Shown here one piece after another: positions 57,383 to 64,000 of a stretch of DNA of 64,000 nucleotides; position 1 is the stretch's first letter; every line of letters begins with the position of its first letter. A program made the translations under genes and the position numbers. Where the stretch lies: the NCBI GenBank assembly GCA_021234155.1, contig JAJEKV010000003.1, positions 32,345,166 to 32,409,165 of the forward strand. Direction: 5' to 3'. The notes below the pieces were generated by a model. It was given only the letters and a program-made list of their open reading frames with translations. It searched no databases and was not told where the DNA came from. Origin of the DNA: Isoetes taiwanensis. Its lineage: Eukaryota > Streptophyta > Lycopodiopsida > Isoetales > Isoetaceae.

Positions 57383-57494
57383 GAATTCTGTGATGGTCTT
57401 TAGCCAGTCTTATCAACCCCATGAAACTACACATTAATGAAAATATGTAGTTTCTTGGGGTTGGTCATACTGGCTGGAGGGCATCACAGGATTC
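57383..57494 (+). ncRNA. 112 nt imperfect hairpin, miRNA-precursor-like
   Basis: The arms 57383-57431 and 57446-57494 (49 nt each) pair along nearly their whole length with a 14 nt loop, allowing G-U pairs and two or three mismatches. The terminal stem GAAACTACA/TGTAGTTTC is perfect, and the middle AGCCAGT/ACTGGCT and CAACCCCA/TGGGGTTG are perfect. Length, loop and mismatch pattern resemble a plant pre-miRNA. It lies in the large element just after the rightward gene exon. An old inverted-repeat MITE is the main alternative. Confidence 0.45.
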
Positions 57495-57552
57495 AATGTT
57501 TTCGACATTGCATATAAAAAAAAAATAAACTAATGACAGAAAAGTATAGTGC

Positions 57553-57639
57553 AAAATTGCGCCAGGCGCGAGTTTGTATTCATATTCCAAAAAAGTTATG
57601 TACATTTCTTCTTCTGCAAAAATGCGCCAGGCGCCAATT
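57553..57639. repeat. Two family palindromes beside the leftward exon
   Basis: AAATTGCGCCAGGCGCGAG (57554-57572) and AATGCGCCAGGCGCCAATT (57620-57638) keep the CGCCAGGCG core with decayed arms. Confidence 0.7.
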
Positions 57640-58054
57640 CTTTCTATCTCTACAATATGTCACACAGACCCACTTCATCCGCCCAATCCATAAGAAGTCC
57701 CACCGAACCACCCGATATGACGGGATCCTCATCTTCCCCGCGCGGATGTCGAGTCTCCAAACCAGAGTGTTGTATCGATCCCCGATACTATAAATCAAAT
57801 CCTTGTACTTATTTGTTGGCATGAGCCTTACTAAGAGCATGAGGAGTCCGATATGTCCATAGATGCGATGGAAGTGTACCCATGGCCCCGATACAAAGTC
57901 GTCTAATGGATTCTCCAACTCTCTTTGAACGTTTTGAACAAAGACACTCAAGTAATATCTTGTACAGGGTCCGAGTTGATGGTCATCCGGGGAACTAGAA
58001 CCGGCCGGTGTATTTGAACCAGCCAGTGTCCATGCATAAGGAAAATCCATGGCA
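57640..58054 (-). pseudogene. Leftward exon, unknown protein
   Basis: Acceptor TCGTTCTAG ends at 58055, and the frame is open for about 130 codons: MDFPYAWTLAGSNTPAGSSS, PDDHQLGPCTRYYLSVFVQN, VSGPWVHFHRIYGHIGLLML, RYNTLVWRLDIRAGKMRIPS. It has coding-like composition and is bounded on both sides by family palindromes, as the introns of the other leftward gene are. The family is not recognised. Confidence 0.5.
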
Positions 58055-58094
58055 CTAGAACGAGAGAAAGTAATTAGCACGCATCTATTTCACA

Positions 58095-58220
58095 CGCCAC
58101 CTGGCGCGATTTGTATAGAGCCGTATGAAATTGAAATGCCAAACTAAAACGCCACCGGGCGCGATTTGATTAACCTAGTGGAAAACGTAACCAAAAATAG
58201 AAATGCGCCAAGGCGATTTC
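58095..58220. repeat. Three decayed family palindromes
   Basis: CGCCACCTGGCGCGATTTG (58095-58113), CGCCACCGGGCGCGATTTG (58150-58168) and AAATGCGCCAAGGCGATTTC (58201-58220). The right half-site is better kept than the left in each. Confidence 0.7.
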
Positions 58221-58299
58221 TCCCATTCCAACATATTATTCTAACAAAATGCATAATGCGTAATGCGAGAATCGCGAATTCAAAATATAAAGCGAAGAT

Positions 58300-59280
58300 T
58301 AGTTCATTGTTTAGTTCATTGTTTTAGTTCATTATTTAGAGCAGATAGAGGAAGAGCTAGTGAAGATCTATGATCTATGATATCATAGATCATAGAGCAA
58401 GATCATAGAGCAGATATGATCTATGATCATTATTTACTTCATTATTTCAGATCATTAATTAGAACAGATAGAGGAAGAGCTCGTGAAATAGAATAACTTC
58501 ATTATTTTAGATCATTAATTAGAACAGATAGAGGAATAGCTAGTGAAATAGAATAAGAGCAGATCATATAGGCAAGATCACAGAACAAGATCATAGAGCA
58601 GGATATTCTGATTCATGTAAAAGTAACTGATTAACTGATTAAATTAACTGTGGTAAATATACTGATGCATGTAAAAGTAAATAACATGCTTTCTGTAAAA
58701 TAACTAAAAGAATGAGAGATACTAACCTATTTGTGTTCTGTACCCGAGAATTGAGCCTTTGACTTCGAGCCGAAACCAAAAGATCGAAAACCAAAGTAAT
58801 AGCAGCTAGAAGCCGAGTAGCTTTAACACAAAAAACCAAAGTTATTCAAAGTCAGAGAGATTGTACAGAGCCGAAAAACCTTGGAGAATTCTGCCTACAA
58901 ACCTTGGAGCCGAAAACAACTTTGAGCCGAAAACCCTAAGCTCGAAAAGCCGAGTTTAAAGCATATAGAAGCCGAGTTTAAAGAAGATAGAAGTCGAAAA
59001 GTCGAGATTGATGCAGATAGAAGCCGAGAAGCAAATAGAATTCGGGATTGAAGCAGATTGAAGTGTCTAGATAGCCAGATTGAAGCAGATAGATAGCCAG
59101 AAAAGCTCGAAAGCAGATAGCCGAAAAGCTCGAAAGCAGATAGCCGAAAAGCTCGACAGAAAAGCGAGCAGAGTTCGAAAGCGCACCAGAGTTTGAAGTT
59201 CGAAAGAGAGACAGAAAAGCTGGAAAAGTGGGAAAGGGATTGTAAACTGGAAATAATAACTGCTTTAAAAAATTTCGTAC
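58300..59280. repeat. Degenerate tandem repeats upstream of the transposase gene
   Basis: Three copies of a ~75 bp block with AGATAGAGGAAGAGCTAGTG lie at 58325-58560. TCTATGATCTATGAT/ATCATAGATCATAGA forms a perfect 30 bp palindrome at 58367-58396. From 58860 to 59240 repeats of GAAGCCGAG/GATAGCCGAAAAGCTCGA dominate. No protein is supported. Confidence 0.65.
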
Positions 59281-59324
59281 CGCGCCATAATAACTGCCGC
59301 GAACATTTATTGCAAGGGTTATAT

Positions 59325-59680
59325 AAGTTATAAGATTTAAGGTTAATAGTTTTAAGGTTTATAAGTTAAGGTTATTAGTTAAGGTTAATATTTTTAAGTT
59401 CATAAATAAGGTTATAAGTTTAAACGTTTATGAATTTGAATTTAGAAGTTTTAAGTTTTAGAAGTTTTAGGCTAAGGTTATATTTATTGAAGGTTAGAAG
59501 TTTTAACCTTACAACTTCTAACCTTAAAAGTGCTAACCTAAAGCCTTAAAGTTGTTTTTAAGGTTACAACATTAAAGGTTATTATAAGTTAATATATTAT
59601 AGGTAAACTTATTATTATTATAGATTAAGTTATTATAGGTTATTAAGGTTATTATTAAGGTTAACTTTCATTTAAGAACA
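59325..59680. repeat. AAGGTTA-type degenerate repeat tract
   Basis: About 350 bp of AAGGTTATAAGTT-like words, with an inverted part near 59500-59580 (AACCTTAC). Likely expanded low-complexity DNA at the promoter side of the transposase gene. Confidence 0.65.
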
Positions 59681-59742
59681 TGTTAGGGAGATGTTATTTG
59701 GATATGCTAACTTACTATAGGTTTTATTCATTTTAGGTCAAT

Positions 59743-62700
59743 GGCATGCAAAATGCTAAATCCCCAAGGCCCCCAATGATGGTGATCAAGGCAAAGAAAA
59801 ATCCCCAACTAATGAAGATGACAAAGATGATGGGAAAGGAAAGGAAAAGACCAGAAATGAAAAGGATGAAGATGACAAAGATGATGGCAAAGGAAAGGAA
59901 AAGACCTCAAATGAAAAGGATGATGCCACAGGAAAGGAAATTGTACTTTATACTAGGGTCGATAAAAACAAAAGGTCAAGATCCCGCATGCATGCAAATG
60001 GAGAGGTAGTAGGAGAAGGGATTATTGTTCTAGCAGATCCTATCAATGCAGTGAATGATGAAAGATTAGGGGAGGGAAAGGTTAGGTGTGGCAATCTCAA
60101 AATTATATGACAATTGGAAGGAAAAGGGTTCGGCAAACAAGAATGCCTAGCTTGTGTGAAGCAACTAGAGGTTCCAACTATTGTTGCATGGCCTAGGGAC
60201 GATATTCAACCGGGGGAACTACACGTTTCCTATAGATGTAGAACCATTGTCAATAATGTTTACACAAAGTAGCAAGAGGCCACTTCCAACTTTCAAACAT
60301 TATCCCACCAAAAGATGTAAGTCAGATTATGATTGTTCTCCTGAAGCCCTGATGCAGGTTAGAGGAAGTGAATGTTGTTGGGCCTCCTGTATTAGAATGT
60401 TCACAATAGAAGAGATGGTGGTAGCAAGAGCTACATATCAGGAACATAAGTGTGATAGCAGGAGGAATTTCATGTACACCATATTTGGCTATGCAATTCA
60501 GGATGAAAGATCAAAGAAGAAAAGATTCCCATTGAATGGAAAGTGGATATGTTCAAAAGCATGGATGGCTATACATGGAATTCCAACCTCTTCTTGGCAC
60601 AACTGGCAAAAGAGACATGAAAATGGTAGTAAAATTGCATTGCATGGGAACAATGGCCTGGTAAGGCCTACCTCAAGAACTATAGCTGCAAAGGAAATAT
60701 TTGAAAGATATGTGGATTTCAATGCAGAAAACATGCCACATAAGAGTAAGAAGGATGAACAGGGTAGAGTTATTGTTGAAAAAGAGATTGCCATCCCATT
60801 GTACCTTAAGAGCATATTAGAGGAAATAAATGCATTGCTTGGGAACTTGGAGTGGCCTCTATATCCCAGCCCAGTTTTAGTAGGCTATGGAATAGGCATT
60901 TCAAGCATGTGACCATAGCAACTTCAAACAACTTTGCCAAGTGCAATTTATGTGCCAAGCTGAAGGAGACACTAGATAAGACTGTGCAACCAAGTCTAAG
61001 GGCAAAGATAAGGGAACATATGAAGGACCATATGACAGATCAACTATCATGTAGATCAACTTATTGGATGTGGAGGACCTTATCTGCAATGGAACCTAAT
61101 AACTATCTATGTATTATACATGATAAAATGGACCAACGAAGAAGACTTGTCTTCCACAATTCAAGTACATTCCTAAGTCATGTGGAAGATCATACCCTTT
61201 GCTTGATTTCAATGACTGGGGCAATATTGCATGGGCAGTCTCAGACCTATTATGGCCATTTCAGTTTAGAGTTGTGGAGTGATGGTCCAGATTTTCACAT
61301 TGGGAGTATCATGAGGTGTTTAAGAAACTATGAGAAGGGTTACAATGGTCACCTACAGGATCCTCTGACTAGCCGGGCACTACATAGTGCATTGTTGGAT
61401 GGAACCCCTAATAGTATTGAAAAGTTTAGCAAGGCAAGATTTAGGAGGAATGGACCTAATGAACATGTTGGAGCTTCAACATCTCGTGCTAAACCTCGAG
61501 ATCTGCTTGAAAGTTCCTCTTGCAACTAGATAATTGTCTTTGGTCAAAATAAGAACAGTGGATGTTTTCTTTCCTATCCTACTTAACATTTGTGGGTGTT
61601 TTTGAAAGAGTCAATTTGGGGTTCCTAATGCGGGACATACTCATGAGGATGTGGATGCATTGTTTGGAAAAATATAGTCATGTATTGAGACAACAGACGG
61701 TTACCAACTTTCCAAGGCTATTGGAAATATTTCATGGATGTACAAATCCATCTCCTATAGGATCTATCATAGAAGAAGTGCCCGATTGGAAGAGTTTTGT
61801 GGATGGTTATGCTCTCGACATGGAAGGTCATTCTAGACCTCTTCAATTCACTTTTTGGGTGAGAGAAGGGATTCCAATCATGCAATGGAAAATGAGACCT
61901 TGAGGAGGAGAAGTGGAGAGGTGGGGCAGAAATTTGGCGAGGGGATGCAAATGGCAAGCCTATGATACCTCTGGTCAACCAAAAGCTCTAAAACCAAGCT
62001 GCAGAAGTCAAGCAATTGGGATTGACTAAGGATGGCATCAATGACTACATCAAGCATTGGCAAACTAATTCGAGATGACACAAATCGTGCATTGATAGAT
62101 TATTGGAAGAAGGTGATCAACTTGTTGGATGAGGTAGACACATCCTACGAAGATTTGAAAGAAGGGTGGTTCCCTAAAAAGTAAGTGGAAAACATTAATG
62201 GGTGGCGAACGAAGATGATGGTACCATTAGTAGCATTGTGAAGGCATATGCTCCTCCTCAATCGATAAACACTATGTTGGTCCTAAGAAGGATAGGCCAA
62301 AATATCTAGGCATGGATTCCTATGAACCTTCTCGACGTGGAGTGCAACCAATTTGTAGTAGTAAAACCAGCAGATCTAGAGACCTATCCAAAGTGTGGTT
62401 GGGATGGACTATCTCGGATATTTGCAAAGAAGAAGGTGATGTTAACTTCAATAAATAAGGTGCGTGGAATGGTGGTGTCCAAATTACATCAGTTTGAGTA
62501 ATGTCACGGAGATAAAGAAAGATATTGATTGTTGGACAAAGAGGTGGAGGAGAAATCCAAGTGATCCGATCTTTGGCTAGACATTGAAACCGTATTGTAC
62601 TCGTGGACTCCAAAAACTATTCCTAGTAAAACAGCGAGAGTTACAATACCTCAGGATGTAAGGAATAAGGTTCTCATCCTTGGGGATGCTAGTGGAAAAA
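59743..62700 (+). pseudogene. Transposase-like gene (DUF7869-like DDE fold) of the large element
   Basis: A Lys/Asp-rich start contains an exact-length 54 bp tandem repeat (59817, 59871) encoding DDKDDGKGKEKTRNEKDE-like units. The open part 60181-60912 has LNGKWICSKAWMAIHGIPTS; 60852-61529 has FSRLWNRHFKHV, NNFAKCNLCAKLKETL (a Cys pair), RSTYWMWRTLSAMEPNNYL and CIIHDKMDQ. In shifted frames follow DNC (61530), GQNKN and GHTHEDVDALFGKI (61633-61673), then EVPDWKSFVDGYALDMEGHS. Asp in DKMDQ, Asp in DNC and acidic residues after GHTH fit the order of an RNase H-like DDE/D site in DUF7869-type proteins. It runs toward the right TIR. Several 1-2 bp shifts interrupt it; at least one matches the window's miscall signature. 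Confidence 0.7.
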
Positions 62701-62924
62701 TGAAAAACAATTACTATGTATCTTTTCTACAGTTAATAAAAGTTGTGTACTACTTGAGTTCCATGATATATGATTTTGTAATTTGAAGTTAAGGTGTGAG
62801 TTTATATTCCCGTGTGTGATTATATGTTAACGTCTATTCTAGTCTAAGGGCAACAAAGTTACTAAAACAGTGAATTTAACAAAGTTACTAAAAAAGTGCA
62901 ATATAAAATTTATCCCAAAATTAA
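62701..62924. other. Right subterminal region of the large element
   Basis: AT-rich, with ACAAAGTTACTAAAA doubled at about 62849 and 62879. No family palindrome was seen on this side, unlike the left end. Confidence 0.5.
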
Positions 62925-62955
62925 GACATAATCCCAATTTAATTGAATGATGGTT

Positions 62956-63618
62956 CTACGTCAAAACCTGGCCAGTCATTGCATTGGTATATTCATGACA
63001 GTAGTGAGAGAGAGCGGGTTGCAGAGAGGAAGTTATTGCCTGTTGCATGGGTGACGCGAATAGCAGCGACTCTAGAGGCTGTTAATCCTTACTGTCGCAT
63101 GATAAGGCGAGTCAAGGAAATGCACTTGGAGTCCGTGTTCTTGACATTGAATGGGGCAGTTGCGAGTGATGAAGTTGCTGCCATAGTGCATACAAATAAC
63201 GCAGTCACAATTAATCCAAGGATAGCGGTTTTTTGGCTTCACCAGGATCAACGACCAGTTTTTATGAGTATACTGGATCCGCAGTATGAACCCTTGCAAT
63301 ATCCGCTTATATTTCCAGCTGGGACGGCGGGGTGGTTCCCTGATAATGACTAGCAGATGTCGCAGCTGGATTGGTATAGGTCACGTTTGCTCCATGAGGT
63401 GCGGTTCCTTCAGTTAGGGCGTCTGACTTGTGAATACCTTGTGGATATGTATTCTAGGGTCGAAGAAGCAAAGCTGAATTTCTTGGCAACTAATGGATAT
63501 GAGAGGTCGAGGTCTATGGTTGATAATTCAAATGTTGACGAGGATGATGATTTTGTTGAGAACCAGGGTGGGCAGTATATCCGACGGTTGCTCCCTTCGT
63601 CTTTCATTGGTTCTAGGT
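62956..63618 (+). pseudogene. Helitron Rep-like relic, 3' part (unit 5)
   Basis: Open from the insertion to the conserved TAG at 63351-63353 (WYIHD, NPYCRMIRRVKEM, DPQYEPLQYPLIFPAGTAGW), then 63357-63618 with GRLTCEYLVDMYSRVEEAK and LPSSFIGSR. Confidence 0.8.
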
Positions 63619-63620
63619 CT

Positions 63621-64000
63621 TCCTCTTCTGTGTCATCTGGATCTGCATAATGTGTAGTAGTAGATGAAGAAGCCATCTCAGAAATACAGGCCCGTGATCG
63701 TGATCTAGTTCGAGGGCAGGTCCCTCTACCATTTCATTATGCAAGAGAGCATAAATATCTCTTTCTGCTGGTCTGATTACAGGAAGTTTATCAGTAGGAG
63801 TTTTAGTGATATCAATGTGATCAACATTGACTTGTTCCTTGAACTTATCTAGCAGCCTTAGATTTTCTCTACAATATATGAGTCGCTCAAGTTGATTCAG
63901 AGCTAACCTATTCCGCTGGTTGGTTTGTATTAGTGAATATGCACTCCAGTTTCGTTCGCATGGGCCTGTAGCACAATCCTGAGACAAAATACGCAATGCT
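63621..64000 (-). pseudogene. hAT transposase relic, C-terminal part (unit 5, cut by window end)
   Basis: GPCERNWSAYSLIQTNQRNR and LERLIYCRENLRLL are present on the minus strand; the BED part lies outside the window. Confidence 0.78.

Larger units (their letters stand above)
45488..62955. mobile_element. 17.5 kb TIR DNA transposon, 4 bp TSD, superfamily unassigned
   Basis: Perfect 31 bp TIRs, AACCATCATTCA...ATTATGTC, at 45488-45518 and 62925-62955, with CTAC duplicated at 45484-45487 and 62956-62959. The other units show the intact target CATCCTACGTC. It carries a leftward ParB/HAD-like gene (46.4-51.6 kb), a rightward DUF8039-like exon pair (52.0 and 57.3 kb), a leftward exon (57.6-58.1 kb) and a rightward transposase-like gene (59.7-62.7 kb). 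Two elements are nested in it: a 239 bp MITE and a 4.9 kb CACTA-like element. Without them it is about 12.3 kb. A 4 bp target duplication fits Sola-like or Chapaev/Academ-like groups; which one cannot be settled by eye. Confidence 0.93.
62956..64000. repeat. Tandem array unit 5, right part
   Basis: Resumes at CTACGTCAAAACCTGG exactly where the left part stopped, apart from the CTAC duplication, and continues past the window edge. Sequence quality is high here. Confidence 0.93.

Noticed and set aside
45488-62955. LTR retrotransposon or endogenous viral element
   Set aside because: No long direct terminal repeats, primer-binding site, gag, reverse transcriptase or integrase motifs; the ends are inverted repeats with 4 bp duplications.

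Overview
This is a land-plant nuclear window made almost entirely of transposable elements. No intact host gene was found. The plant assignment rests on GT-AG introns in AT-rich DNA, a captured plant-type SEC62 fragment, BED/hAT and Helitron families of the plant type, and consensus errors concentrated at CAG/CTG, the CHG context that plants methylate. The species cannot be named from this sequence.

Layout. Positions 1-45487 and 62956-64000 form a head-to-tail array of five copies of one Helitron-derived unit with a core of about 8.4 kb. The copies start near 1, 13310, 21937, 31387 and 41956. In order, each unit holds a non-coding leader, a duplicated ~430 bp block carrying the start of a Helitron Rep-like protein, the rest of the Rep N-terminal region (up to LPSSFIGSR, with no HUH nuclease or helicase), an antisense hAT transposase relic with its core deleted, several exon-like captured fragments (one resembling a plastid-targeted first exon), and two strong hairpins. 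Each unit carries its own private change: a nested canonical Helitron with SEC62 exons in unit 1, a 275 bp MITE in unit 2, an internal triplication in unit 3, a tRNA-related SINE-like segment plus a 1.83 kb TIR element in unit 4, and a 17.5 kb TIR element in unit 5. The amplification therefore came before these insertions.

The most novel object is the 17.5 kb element at 45488-62955 and its 1.83 kb relative at 37840-39673. They share terminal sequence, have 4 bp target duplications (CTAC and ATTT), and contain a dispersed palindrome, AAATCGCGCC-W-GGCGCGATTT, which in the large element lies mostly in introns. The large element carries a leftward multi-exon gene with a ParB-like DGQHS motif and an HAD-like FDLNGVLC motif, a rightward gene with a DUF8039-like GTFVAWP motif, an unrecognised leftward exon, and a rightward transposase-like gene with D / DNC / GHTHEDVD motifs. 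A 239 bp MITE and a 4.9 kb CACTA-like element have inserted into its exons, in each case leaving a reading frame that continues across the insertion.

Sequence quality matters here. Comparison of the unit copies shows patchy recurrent miscalls such as GCTG to CTTTG at CWG sites. Many frameshifts, including at least one in the transposase, are probably assembly artefacts, and polishing may have blended the copies. All domain names come from motif recognition by eye and not from database searches.
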